Assembly (NCBI GenBank): GCA_016124795.1
Contig: WGNB01000027.1
Span: forward strand, 1-64,000
DNA length: 64,000 nt
DNA from: Rhodopseudomonas sp.
GTDB lineage: Bacteria > Pseudomonadota > Alphaproteobacteria > Rhizobiales > Xanthobacteraceae
Direction: 5' to 3'
Below the pieces are notes generated by a model, which was given only the letters and a program-made list of their open reading frames with translations, did not search any database and had not been told where the DNA came from. Both the position numbers and the translations under genes were made by a program. Positions 30,036-38,928 of the stretch are shown here, piece by piece (the first letter of the stretch is position 1; each line of letters opens with the position of its first letter).

Positions 30036-31736
30036 ATGACCACGGTTAGCAGCACCACCTCGACCAATACCGCGACTACGTACAGCACCAGCACATCCAG
30101 CACGAGCGCCAACAGCTCGACGGTGGACTGGAGTGGGCTGATCGAGGGTATGGTCCAGGCCAAGCTCGACAAGGCCGATACGATCGATGCGACGATCACC
30201 GCCAACGAGGCGAAGATTTCCGCCTATCAGTCGATGCAGTCGCTGTTGCAGGACCTGACCACCAAGGCCAACGCGCTGAGCAATCCCGCCGGCACTTCGA
30301 GCGCCAGCCTTAACGCCTTCGCCAATCGTAGCGGCTATCTGTCCGGTAATGGCGACGTGACCGCCAGCAATGTCATGTCGGTCGACGTCGACAGCGATAC
30401 CCAGCTTGGCACCTACGACATGACGGTTGAACAGATCGCCAAGGCCAACAAGATTTCCAGCGCGTCGGTGGCCAGCAATTCGACCGCGCTCGGCTATGAC
30501 GGCGTTTTCAGTCTCGGCACCGACAGCGGCGATACCGCGGACATCACGGTCACCAGCACCATGACGCTGGCGGACGTCGCCGAGGCGATCAACAACCAGA
30601 CGGATACCACCGGCGTTCAGGCGACGATCTTGCAGGTCTCCAGCAGCAGCTATCAATTGTTGCTGACCACGACCGACACCGGCAAAACCGTGGTGGCGAG
30701 TTCGACCTCGGGCGACGACGTGCTGAACGGTCTGGGCATCACCGATTCAACCGGCGCCATCGCCAATGTCGTGCAGGCGGCGCAGCCCGCCAAGATCACG
30801 CTCGACGGCGTCGAGATCACCCGCGACAGCAACGACATTTCCGACGTGCTCGACGGCGTGACGTTCCATCTCTACTCTACGACGCCGACCGACACCTCGG
30901 TATCGGTCCAGATCGCGCCCAATCTGACGACCATTCAGACCGCGATCAGCGATTTTGTTGACTCCTACAATAGCTTGCGGGATTTCGTGATCGCGCAAAG
31001 CGCGACGGCGTCCGACGGCACCGCGGATTCTAGCGCCGTTCTGTTCGGCGACAGTACGTTGCGCGACGTCGCCCAGTCGCTCGAGGACGATCTCAACACC
31101 TCGATTTCGAGCTATTCGCTGGCCGATCTCGGCATCACCTTCGACAGCAACAACAAGCTGGTGATCGATTCAACCACGCTGGCCAGCGCACTGAACAACA
31201 ATCTCGACAGCGTGTCGTCGCTGTTCGAATTCAACATGACGTCGTCGTCCTCGGATATCCGGTTGCTGGCCAGCGGCGTCAAGGCGCCGACCTCGTTCAC
31301 GCTCGATATCGCCACCGACTCGTCTGGCGCCATCACCTCGGCTACGGTCGACGGTGACAGTTCCCTGTTCGATGTGATCGGCACCCGCATCAAAGGTAAG
31401 GCCGGCACCGCCTACGAAGGTTTTTCGTTCTCGTTTTCCGGCAGTACGTCGGAATCGATCAATATCTCGCTGAGCTACGGCCTGGCGTCGCTGGTCAAGG
31501 CCAATAGCGACGGCGTCGGCAACGCGACGAGCGGCACGGCCCAGACTCTGATCGACAATCTTGACAGCAAGGATTCCGATCTGACCGATCGCAGCACCCA
31601 GATCAAGACCCAGGCCGAGGCGTACCGAACGACGTTAACGACCCGTTACGCCAAGATCCAGCAGGCGATTCTGTCGGCCAATTCGACGATTTCCTATTTG
31701 AAGCTCCTCACCTCACAAAACTCTTCGAGTGGTTAG
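30036..31736 (+). CDS. fliD: flagellar filament capping protein
   Basis: Cap protein (HAP2) on which flagellin polymerises, 566 residues. After a Ser/Thr-rich leader (about 1-25) it shows the N-terminal signature WSGLIEGMVQAKLDKADTID, the GTYDMTVEQIAKANKISS segment and the C-terminal coiled region (SDLTDRSTQIKTQAEAYR, TTRYAKIQQAI). The ATG is 61 bp after the flagellin stop, and its stop is directly followed by fliS. Confidence 0.93.
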   Translation: MTTVSSTTSTNTATTYSTSTSSTSANSSTVDWSGLIEGMVQAKLDKADTIDATITANEAKISAYQSMQSLLQDLTTKANALSNPAGTSSASLNAFANRSGYLSGNGDVTASNVMSVDVDSDTQLGTYDMTVEQIAKANKISSASVASNSTALGYDGVFSLGTDSGDTADITVTSTMTLADVAEAINNQTDTTGVQATILQVSSSSYQLLLTTTDTGKTVVASSTSGDDVLNGLGITDSTGAIANVVQAAQPAKITLDGVEITRDSNDISDVLDGVTFHLYSTTPTDTSVSVQIAPNLTTIQTAISDFVDSYNSLRDFVIAQSATASDGTADSSAVLFGDSTLRDVAQSLEDDLNTSISSYSLADLGITFDSNNKLVIDSTTLASALNNNLDSVSSLFEFNMTSSSSDIRLLASGVKAPTSFTLDIATDSSGAITSATVDGDSSLFDVIGTRIKGKAGTAYEGFSFSFSGSTSESINISLSYGLASLVKANSDGVGNATSGTAQTLIDNLDSKDSDLTDRSTQIKTQAEAYRTTLTTRYAKIQQAILSANSTISYLKLLTSQNSSSG

Positions 31737-31738
31737 TA

Positions 31739-32149
31739 ATGAATGGACACGCGAATTACAGCCGGGCAACCAATGCGTATCGGTCGGCGGCGGTGACGGT
31801 GTCGCCGTTGGGCAAGGTGGTGATGCTGTACGATGGTGTCATAGTAAGCTTGCGCCGCGCGGCTGCGGCGGTCGACCGGAAATGCCCGGAAGATGCCTTC
31901 AATAACCTGCACGACGCGACGACCATTCTGCGCGGCTTGTGCCACAGCCTGAACTTCGAGCGCGGCGGCCAATTCGCGGAACGGATGCGTGATACCTACA
32001 TCAGTCTCATCATGTCGGCGCTGAATTCGCTCGGTAAGCCGGATGCGGTGGCGCGTCTCAACAAGCTGATCAATGCGGTCACGGAATTGCGCGATGCCTG
32101 GGCCGAACTGCGCGTTCGGCAGGTTGAGGTGGACCGGGCGAAGTCTTGA
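31739..32149 (+). CDS. fliS: flagellar export chaperone
   Basis: Flagellin-specific chaperone that prevents premature polymerisation in the cytoplasm. 136 residues, helical throughout, with the family pattern VSPLGKVVMLYDGVIVSLRRA near residue 20 and NNLHDATTILRGLCHSLNFE near 60. The start is 2 bp after the fliD stop, so the pair is translated together. Confidence 0.92.
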   Translation: MNGHANYSRATNAYRSAAVTVSPLGKVVMLYDGVIVSLRRAAAAVDRKCPEDAFNNLHDATTILRGLCHSLNFERGGQFAERMRDTYISLIMSALNSLGKPDAVARLNKLINAVTELRDAWAELRVRQVEVDRAKS

Positions 32150-32215
32150 TTTTGCCCAAATAGCCCGCCTTGTGAATAGTCGGTATAAGCGCTAAATAAA
32201 ACACGGTCGATCTGG

Positions 32216-32221
32216 TATACT
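32216..32221 (+). promoter_or_regulatory. candidate -10 element before the putative anti-sigma pair
   Basis: TATACT preceded by TGG (an extended -10 pattern), 35-40 bp before the first start of the gene at 32256. It suggests that the pair at 32256-33178 is transcribed separately from fliS. Confidence 0.3.
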
Positions 32222-32255
32222 GCTATGCTTGCGGTACTAGTGTCGACATTGTGTA

Positions 32256-32705
32256 GTGGTCGCCGTGAATATTGAACAGTTCGAAAATCTGGTGGACCGC
32301 TTTGGCGAAGTCCCGACGGGCTGGCCGGATGACATTCGGGCGGAAGCGCTGACCTTTCTCGATCAGTCGGCGGACGCGCGCAGAGTTGTCGCGGAAGCCG
32401 CGGCTCTTCGCGACATGTTCCGGAACGACGTGCCCACGAAGGCGCCGGCCGGATTGTCGGACCGGATTTTTGCCGCCGCCGCTGCGGATGAAGGTTGGCA
32501 GCCGCCGTCGGCGCGCAAGGAGCTTTTCCCGGCGCCGCGCATTCCGCATCCAGCCGTCATTACCCGGAGCTGGCAACCGAGCTATCTTGTCATGGCGACC
32601 TGCTTTGTCGTTGGACTGGGTCTCGGTCTCGGTCTGAAGTACGCGCCATTCGGCGGCGACGGACATATCGATTTCGCGACCTTGTTCGCGGTCGTCGGCA
32701 GCTAG
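32256..32705 (+). CDS. putative anti-sigma-like membrane protein
   Basis: 149 residues, not firmly recognised. The cytoplasmic N-terminal part carries FENLVDRFGEVPTGWPDDIR and a run of short helices with AEAAALRDMF; one membrane segment lies near the C-terminus (about 108-128). Proteins of this pattern in Hyphomicrobiales are usually encoded between an ECF sigma factor and a periplasmic metal-sensor-like protein, and here the second partner follows directly. I infer that it restrains the sigma factor encoded at 28322. GTG start at 32256, with another in-frame GTG at 32265. Confidence 0.6.
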   Translation: MVAVNIEQFENLVDRFGEVPTGWPDDIRAEALTFLDQSADARRVVAEAAALRDMFRNDVPTKAPAGLSDRIFAAAAADEGWQPPSARKELFPAPRIPHPAVITRSWQPSYLVMATCFVVGLGLGLGLKYAPFGGDGHIDFATLFAVVGS

Positions 32706-32719
32706 TTACCGGACATTGA

Positions 32720-33178
32720 ATGAGTGAAGAGGCTCCCAAGTCGGCTGCGCGTTCCATTGGCCAGAAATGGCTGGTGATTTCTGTCGCGTCGAATTTGTTT
32801 CTGGGCGGGTTGCTGGTCGGTTCCTGGATCTCGCCCCCGTGGCATGGTGGGCCGCCGCCGCGGCCGCCGTTGCAGATGATGGTGCAGGAAGCCTCGGGCC
32901 GGGTCAGTCCCGAGGGCCTCGAAAAGCTCCGCAATCTTGCCGACGAACTTGAAGAGCGGTTTCATCGTGGCATGTCGAAGGTCGGTGCGTTGCGCGATCA
33001 TATGCGCGAGGAACTGGTCCGCGATCCGTTCGATATCGTCGCCTTCACCAAGGCGCTTGACGATCTCAACGGCGCGTTCGTCGCCGACCGCAGCGCCGCC
33101 AACAAGCGCTTCGCCGAAGTGATCGCGACCTTGTCGCTCAAGGATCGCAAGCAACTCGCCAACGTCCGCTTTCCTTGA
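32720..33178 (+). CDS. periplasmic heavy-metal-sensor-like protein
   Basis: 152 residues with an uncleaved N-terminal membrane anchor (about 18-38) and a helical periplasmic domain resembling the Metal_resist/CpxP fold: LRNLADELEERFHRGMSKV, LRDHMREELVRDPFDIVAF and RFAEVIATLSLKDRKQL. It lies 14 bp after the putative anti-sigma gene. The family senses metals or misfolded envelope proteins and modulates anti-sigma factors. A terminator follows. Confidence 0.72.
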   Translation: MSEEAPKSAARSIGQKWLVISVASNLFLGGLLVGSWISPPWHGGPPPRPPLQMMVQEASGRVSPEGLEKLRNLADELEERFHRGMSKVGALRDHMREELVRDPFDIVAFTKALDDLNGAFVADRSAANKRFAEVIATLSLKDRKQLANVRFP

Positions 33179-33185
33179 GCGTTAA

Positions 33186-33238
33186 TGCCGGGCGCCGGCG
33201 CCGGTTGCGCGCCGCGCCTCATAGCCCGGCAATTTTTT
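33186..33238 (+). terminator. intrinsic terminator after the sensor gene
   Basis: An outer stem TGCCGGG (33186-33192) / CCCGGCA (33225-33231) encloses a GC-rich inner structure and is followed by A then six T residues. It separates the sigma-partner pair from flgD. Confidence 0.75.
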
Positions 33239-33402
33239 CCCAGCTAACCGCCGAATAAATAAGCGTTTTTCGCTTCGGGCCGCGCAAAAAAGCGCGCCTG
33301 ATTCCGCGCGTCCGGCCGTGTCAATAGCACAAGCCACTAGCGATCCAACGTCGCAATCGAAGCAAGGCGCGACCCTCGCGCCTGCGCGGGACCGGTATTG
33401 CC

Positions 33403-34071
33403 ATGACGATCTCCTCTGTCAGTTCAGCTTACACAACGGCATCGACATCGACGACGTCGTCGTCCGCGAGCAGCGTGTCGTCGACTTTGTCGACCAGCGA
33501 TTTCCTGACGCTGATCGTGTCGGAACTTCAGAACCAGAATCCGCTCGATCCGACCGACACCACGCAGTTCATGAATCAGCTGGTGTCCTACGCGAGCTAC
33601 GATCAGCAGCAGACGATGAACACCAACCTCAGCGCGTTGGTGACGTCGATGAACAGCATGCTGGCTGGCAACGGTCTCGGCTACATCGGTCAGACCGTCG
33701 AAGCCAAGGGCGACACCACCACGCTGCAGAACGGCTCGGCCTCGTGGGGTTATTCGCTGTCGTCGGAGGCCGCCAGCACGACGATCACGGTGTCCGACCA
33801 GGACGGCAACACGGTGTGGACCGGCTCCGGCGAAACGTCGTCCGGTTCGCACACCTTCACCTGGGACGGCACGACATCGTCGGGCGGCACCGCGCCTGAC
33901 GGCGACTACACGGTTTCGGTCGCCGCCACGAATGCCAGCGGCACATCGGTGCTCGATTACACGACGGTGATCGGCAAGGTCACCGGCATCGATAACACCA
34001 GCGGCACGACGCAACTCGTTGTCGGCGACACCACCGTGCCGCTCGCCAACGTCATCAACGTCAAATCCTAG
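33403..34071 (+). CDS. flgD: flagellar hook assembly scaffold protein
   Basis: Hook cap on which FlgE assembles, 222 residues. After a Ser/Thr-rich leader the N-terminal signature LSTSDFLTLIVSELQNQNPLDPTDTTQF is unmistakable (only part is quoted as a motif: SDFLTLIVSELQNQNPLDP), followed by the FlgD Ig-like/tudor part (HTFTWDGTTSSGGTAPDGDY). flgE starts 18 bp downstream. Confidence 0.93.
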   Translation: MTISSVSSAYTTASTSTTSSSASSVSSTLSTSDFLTLIVSELQNQNPLDPTDTTQFMNQLVSYASYDQQQTMNTNLSALVTSMNSMLAGNGLGYIGQTVEAKGDTTTLQNGSASWGYSLSSEAASTTITVSDQDGNTVWTGSGETSSGSHTFTWDGTTSSGGTAPDGDYTVSVAATNASGTSVLDYTTVIGKVTGIDNTSGTTQLVVGDTTVPLANVINVKS

Positions 34072-34089
34072 TTTTGTACGGAGAGTATC

Positions 34090-35355
34090 ATGAGTCTCAC
34101 CGGCGCGCTTAGCTCCGCCGTCTCCGCGCTCAGCGCGCAGAGTCAGTCGATCGCGATGGTCAGCGACAATCTCGCGAACTCCTCGACCGTCGGCTATAAA
34201 ACGACTACCGCCAGTTTCACCGATCTGGTGACCAATGCCTCGACATCGAGCTATTCGTCGGGCGGCGTTCTGGTCAGCGGCCGTTCGAACATCTCCGAAC
34301 AGGGCCTGCTCACCGCGACCGGCACGGCGACCAACCTGGCGATATCCGGCAACGGCTTCTTCGCGGTTTCCAGTTCGACCGATGGCTCGAGCGTCTATTA
34401 TACGCGCGACGGTTCGTTCGAAACCGACAGCAATGGCTATCTGGTCAATAACGGCAACTATTTGCTCGGTTGGCGAACCGATTCCGACGGTAATGTCGTC
34501 GGCGGCGAAAGCGCCGGCGGCCTGACGGCGGTCGATACCGATATCGTCGCCAGTACCGCGAGTCCGACGACGACCACGACGATCCAGGCCAATCTGCCGG
34601 CCGACGCCGCGGTGAACGATACGTTCTCCACCGACATGCAGGTTTACGACTCGCTCGGCACCGCGCAATCGCTGGAAGTCACCTGGACCAAGACCGGCGC
34701 CAACGAGTGGTCGGCGTCGTTCTCCAACCCGACGTTGACGTCGGACACCAGCGCCGACTCGGGCACGATCTCCTCCAGCGCGATCACCGTGACGTTTAAT
34801 ACCGATGGCTCGCTGGCCAGCACGTCGCCGAGCCCGCCGACGGTGTCGATCACCGGCTGGACCACCGGCGCCGCCGACAGCACCATCACGCTCAACCTCG
34901 GCACCTCCGGCAAGGCCGACGGCCTGACCCAGTATTCGAGCGGCTCCGACAGCCCGACGGTGGATCTCACCAGCGTCACCTCGAACGGCATGGCCTATGG
35001 CAGCTTGTCCGGTGTGTCGATCGGCGACGACGGCATCGTCACGGCTTCCTACACCAACGGCCAGAAGATCGCGATCTACAAGGTTCCGGTCGCGACCTTC
35101 ACCAATGCCAACGGCCTGCTGGCGACCAGCGGCAGCCTCTATCAGGAGACCACGGCGTCCGGTCATGCCACGTTGCATGAGGCCGGCACCGGCGGCGCCG
35201 GCGATATCAAGGGCGGCGAACTGGAAGCGAGCACGACCGACTCCAGCGAGGAATTCTCGACGATGATCGCGGCGCAGCAGGCCTATTCGGCCTCGGCGCA
35301 GGTCATCACCGCCGTCAACAAGATGTTCGATACGTTGCTGAGTGCGGTGCGTTAG
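34090..35355 (+). CDS. flgE: flagellar hook protein
   Basis: Hook subunit, 421 residues. N-terminal rod/hook motif SDNLANSSTVGYKTT at about 26-40, the central ISGNGFFAVS and TRDGSFETDSNGYLVN segments, a beta-rich Ser/Thr-heavy middle, and the C-terminal AAQQAYSASAQVITAVNKM helix are all present. GAGAGTATC before the ATG may serve as ribosome binding site. The next gene begins 2 bp after the stop. Confidence 0.94.
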   Translation: MSLTGALSSAVSALSAQSQSIAMVSDNLANSSTVGYKTTTASFTDLVTNASTSSYSSGGVLVSGRSNISEQGLLTATGTATNLAISGNGFFAVSSSTDGSSVYYTRDGSFETDSNGYLVNNGNYLLGWRTDSDGNVVGGESAGGLTAVDTDIVASTASPTTTTTIQANLPADAAVNDTFSTDMQVYDSLGTAQSLEVTWTKTGANEWSASFSNPTLTSDTSADSGTISSSAITVTFNTDGSLASTSPSPPTVSITGWTTGAADSTITLNLGTSGKADGLTQYSSGSDSPTVDLTSVTSNGMAYGSLSGVSIGDDGIVTASYTNGQKIAIYKVPVATFTNANGLLATSGSLYQETTASGHATLHEAGTGGAGDIKGGELEASTTDSSEEFSTMIAAQQAYSASAQVITAVNKMFDTLLSAVR

Positions 35356-35357
35356 CC

Positions 35358-35690
35358 ATGAAAACCGATCACGAACGCGACGAGGACGCCGCCATTCATC
35401 GCACGCGCTGCGCCATCGCCGAGGCGACGGCGGGGCTTCAACGTCTGGGCCTGCACCAGATGGTGGCGGACGGTGGCGACCGCTTCAGGCCAGTCGACCT
35501 CGATCCGGCGCAGCGACGCGAACTGCTGATGTTTCTGTCGGAGCTTGAAGAGCTGGTGAAGGGGCTTGGCGCGATGAGCGCGGCGCTCGCCAGCGATATC
35601 GACCGGACCAACACCAACATGAACGCGCAGGCCGCGTACCGGCGCGTCGGCATGGTGCTGCGGCAGCAGCAGCGTCAGGCCAGGCATTAG
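35358..35690 (+). CDS. small hypothetical protein in the hook/HAP operon
   Basis: 110 residues, charged and helical, without a signal peptide or membrane segment. No family recognised. It starts 2 bp after flgE and lies just before a FlgN-like gene, so it is probably a flagellar accessory protein such as an export chaperone or length-control factor. Confidence 0.65.
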   Translation: MKTDHERDEDAAIHRTRCAIAEATAGLQRLGLHQMVADGGDRFRPVDLDPAQRRELLMFLSELEELVKGLGAMSAALASDIDRTNTNMNAQAAYRRVGMVLRQQQRQARH

Positions 35691-35713
35691 GCGAAAGATA
35701 AAGGGCCATCATC

Positions 35714-36187
35714 ATGAGCGACACTATCGGACAGAGCCAGGCGATGACCGGCCATGGTGGACAGGGCGAACAGGCGACGCGCAAGCTGCTCACCCTGATG
35801 GACGAATTCATCACGCTGGTTGTCGAGGAAAACGGCATGTTGTCGCGCGGCCTGCCACCGGCCTTGTCGCTGGTCGCGGTGCGCAAGGGTGAGCTGGCTT
35901 GCGAGTTCGAACTCTGGGCCAAGGCGGCCAATGCGCGGGCGATCCGCCTGGAGACCGCGCCCGATCCGATCCGCAAGCAGTTCATCGAACGCCTCGCCGT
36001 GTTCCAGAAGGTGATGGATGAGAACGTCGCCCGGCTGGAAGCGGCGATCGAGGCGAGCCGCCGCCGCGTCGAGGCGGTGATGAGCGCGATCCGTCAGGGG
36101 ATGACCGACGTGTCGCCTTATCGCGCCAACGGCAAGGCGCAGGCGGTGCAGAACAACAAGGCGACCCATAGCGGGATCGTCATCTAG
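35714..36187 (+). CDS. FlgN-like flagellar chaperone candidate
   Basis: 157-residue cytoplasmic helical protein. The pattern LLTLMDEFITLVVEENGML followed by a lysine-containing helix (VRKGELACEFELW) and a disordered C-terminus ending SGIVI resembles FlgN, the chaperone for FlgK and FlgL. The location directly before flgK (17 bp) and flgL supports that role. Identity is inferred from layout and general pattern, not from a firm match. Confidence 0.6.
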   Translation: MSDTIGQSQAMTGHGGQGEQATRKLLTLMDEFITLVVEENGMLSRGLPPALSLVAVRKGELACEFELWAKAANARAIRLETAPDPIRKQFIERLAVFQKVMDENVARLEAAIEASRRRVEAVMSAIRQGMTDVSPYRANGKAQAVQNNKATHSGIVI

Positions 36188-36204
36188 CATAAAGGTGTTC
36201 GCGT

Positions 36205-37977
36205 ATGTCGCTGTCAGTCGCGCGCTATGCCGCCTATTCGGCGATGATGACGACGCAACTGCAAATCAGCGTCGCGTCGTCGAACATCGCCAACGCCGAT
36301 ACCGCCGGTTACACGAAGAAGAGCGCTGCGCAGACGTCGACGGTGTCGAACGGCGTCGGCACCGGCACCACGGTCACGGCTGTCACCAGCAACGTCGACA
36401 AGCTGATGCTCAAATCGCTGATGTCGGCGGTTTCGGCGCTCGGCACCGCGACCACCAATGACAGCTACGCCAGTCAGTTGCAGTCATTGTTCGGCAGCAC
36501 CAGCAGCTCAAGCGACAGTTCGGCCGGCACCTCGCTCGGCAATACCTTGGCTTCGCTCGAAACCGCGCTGTCGCAACTGGCCGATACGCCGGAAAGCACG
36601 ACGCTCAAGGCCCAGGTCGTCAGCGACCTCGACGACGTCGCCGCCCAGTTGCGCGACACGTCGAGCCAGATCCAGACCTTGCGCAGCAACGCCGATCAGG
36701 AAATCTCGTCGGACGTCGACAGCGTCAATTCGTCTTTGGCGACGATCAAGGACCTTAACGACCAGATCACGGCGGCGGCGGCGTCCGGAAATCCAACGGC
36801 GGATCTCGAGGACAAGCGCAATCAGGCCTTGCAGGACCTGTCGTCGCTGATGGACGTCAGCTATTTCACAAATACTTCCGGGCAGATGCAGATCTATACC
36901 ACGTCGGGTCAGGTCCTGCTCGACTCGTCGGTGCATAAGCTGAGCTACCAGACCGCCAGCAGCGTTTCGGCCTCGACCAGCTACAGCGCGTCGTCATCGG
37001 CGGGTCTTAGCGGCATCATGGTCGACGGAACCGACATCACAAGCCAGATCAAGTCGGGGTCGATCGCCGGTCTCGTCGAGCAGCGCGACGTCACCTTGCC
37101 AGCGGCGCAGGACGAGCTCGATCAGCTCGCCGTGCAACTGGCCGCCACGCTTAACGGCATCAGCAATAGCGGGACGTCCGATCCGCCGCCGTCGAGCCTG
37201 ACCGGAACCACTGCGGTTGCGGCGACCGACAGCTTTTCCGGCACAGGCACCGTGCGTATCGCGGTCACCGACAGCGACAGCAATCTGGTGTCCTATCAGG
37301 ATCTCGATCTGTCGAGCTATTCGACGGTTGGCGATCTCGTCGATGCCATCAATTCGATCTCCGGCCTGTCGGCGTCAATCGACAGCAACGGTCACGTCGC
37401 GATTTCGGCCGACAGCTCCAGCAATGGCGTCGCCATCAACGAGATGACGAGTTCGGTCGGCAGCAGCGGCCAGGGCCTGTCGGACTATCTCGGCCTCAAC
37501 GACCTGGTGTCGGCGACCGGCGCGTCGGATTTCAAGGTGCGCAGCGACATTCTGTCCAATTCCAGTCTGCTGCCGAGTTCGACACTCGGCTCGTCGGCGA
37601 GCCTGACCGTCGGCGCGCAGGTCGTGACCGAAGGATCGATGACCGTCGCGCAGAACCTCTATGACGCCTTGTCGGGTAATCAGAGTTTCGATGCCGCCGG
37701 CGGACTGTCGTCGCGCAAAACGTCGTTCGCATCTTATGCCGCCGACATCGTCGCCGGCGTCGCCGCCGACGCGACGCGGGCCTCGAATACCCTGACGACC
37801 AAGCAGGCGGTTGAAACCAGCCTGTCCGACAGCATCTCGTCGGCCTCCGGCGTCAATATCGACGAGGAGACCGCGACGCTGACCCAGTTGCAGAACGAAT
37901 ACGCCGCCGCCGCGCAGGTCATGCAGATTCTCAACAGCATGTTCAGCTCCCTGCTCGATTCTGTGCAGTCGTCGTAA
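36205..37977 (+). CDS. flgK: flagellar hook-associated protein 1
   Basis: Junction protein between hook and filament, 590 residues. The N-terminus has the hook-family motif SSNIANADTAGYTKKS, followed by SSQIQTLRSNADQEI and IKDLNDQITAAAASGNPTADL-type helices, and the C-terminus has GVNIDEETATLTQLQNEYAA and AAQVMQILNSMFSSLL. The middle is Ser/Thr/Asp-rich. flgL begins 24 bp after the stop. Confidence 0.94.
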   Translation: MSLSVARYAAYSAMMTTQLQISVASSNIANADTAGYTKKSAAQTSTVSNGVGTGTTVTAVTSNVDKLMLKSLMSAVSALGTATTNDSYASQLQSLFGSTSSSSDSSAGTSLGNTLASLETALSQLADTPESTTLKAQVVSDLDDVAAQLRDTSSQIQTLRSNADQEISSDVDSVNSSLATIKDLNDQITAAAASGNPTADLEDKRNQALQDLSSLMDVSYFTNTSGQMQIYTTSGQVLLDSSVHKLSYQTASSVSASTSYSASSSAGLSGIMVDGTDITSQIKSGSIAGLVEQRDVTLPAAQDELDQLAVQLAATLNGISNSGTSDPPPSSLTGTTAVAATDSFSGTGTVRIAVTDSDSNLVSYQDLDLSSYSTVGDLVDAINSISGLSASIDSNGHVAISADSSSNGVAINEMTSSVGSSGQGLSDYLGLNDLVSATGASDFKVRSDILSNSSLLPSSTLGSSASLTVGAQVVTEGSMTVAQNLYDALSGNQSFDAAGGLSSRKTSFASYAADIVAGVAADATRASNTLTTKQAVETSLSDSISSASGVNIDEETATLTQLQNEYAAAAQVMQILNSMFSSLLDSVQSS

Positions 37978-38001
37978 CGCGTTGGCCCGGGGAATGATTT
38001 C

Positions 38002-38913
38002 ATGGTGATGCGGGTTGCGACCTTCGCGCTGAGCAACAGCATGATCGATGCCGCGCTGCGGACGCAGGCGGAGATCGCCACCCGCCAGATCCAGACGGCT
38101 TCCGGCAAGGTTTCGTCCGATTACGGTGGCCTAGGCGCAAGCTCGAAGAAGGTCATCGATCTTCAGGTCTCGGTGTCGCGGTCGAGCAATTACGAGCAGG
38201 CCGCCAGCAGCGCCGACGATCGCGTCCAGGTGATGTATTCGGCCACGGGCTCGATCGCCGATCTGCTGTCCAGCTTCAAGACGCAGTTGATCGCGGCGTC
38301 GTCCGCCGCGACCACCGACAGCACGTCCCTGGTCAGCGCCGCGCAGGGCTATATGAGCGACATCGCATCGCTTTTGAATACGCAATATGGCGGCCGTTAC
38401 ATGTTCGCCGGTTCGCGCACAGAAACGGCGCCGGTCGATCTGTCCGCCTATTCGAACACGACATCGGCGACGACGGCGGATACGTCCTATTACACCGGCG
38501 ACGACCAGATCGTCTCCGCCAAGGTGTCTGACAGTCAGTCGATCAGTTACGGCGTGACGGCGGACAATTCGGCTTTCGAGCAGGCGATGCGGGCGCTAAG
38601 CATCGTTGCCAATTCGACGTCGTCGCCGGTCGACAGCACGACCATCGCCAATGCGCTGGACCTGACGACGTCGGCGCTCGACGGCGTGACCGGCGTGCAG
38701 ACCCAGCTATCGCTCAAGGCCTCGCAGCTGGAAAGCGCGGTTTCGACCCAGCAGGATTATCAGAGTTTCGCCAGCACGCTGAGTTCGGATTTGACCGATG
38801 TCGACGTGGCGTCGGTCACCGCGCAAATATCGACCTATCAGACCCAGCTCGAGGCGTCCTATTCGGCGCTGTCGAAAATACTGAGCCTGAAGCTGTCGGA
38901 TTATCTGAAATAG
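38002..38913 (+). CDS. flgL: flagellar hook-associated protein 3
   Basis: Second junction protein (HAP3), 303 residues, flagellin-like. The N-terminal helix includes TRQIQTASGKVSSDYGG, GRYMFAGSRTETAP lies near 131-144, and the C-terminal helix DVDVASVTAQISTYQTQLEA closes the protein. GGGGAATG precedes the ATG at 38002; an in-frame ATG at 38008 is possible. It is the last gene of the flagellar block and converges on the histidine kinase gene. Confidence 0.93.
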   Translation: MVMRVATFALSNSMIDAALRTQAEIATRQIQTASGKVSSDYGGLGASSKKVIDLQVSVSRSSNYEQAASSADDRVQVMYSATGSIADLLSSFKTQLIAASSAATTDSTSLVSAAQGYMSDIASLLNTQYGGRYMFAGSRTETAPVDLSAYSNTTSATTADTSYYTGDDQIVSAKVSDSQSISYGVTADNSAFEQAMRALSIVANSTSSPVDSTTIANALDLTTSALDGVTGVQTQLSLKASQLESAVSTQQDYQSFASTLSSDLTDVDVASVTAQISTYQTQLEASYSALSKILSLKLSDYLK

Positions 38914-38928
38914 CTCTCGCTGCCGCGG

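Noticed and set aside
33424..35178. Minus-strand open frame of 584 codons opposite flgD/flgE
   Set aside because: Runs across two real genes and their spacer; rich in Arg, Gly and Val with no recognisable motif.
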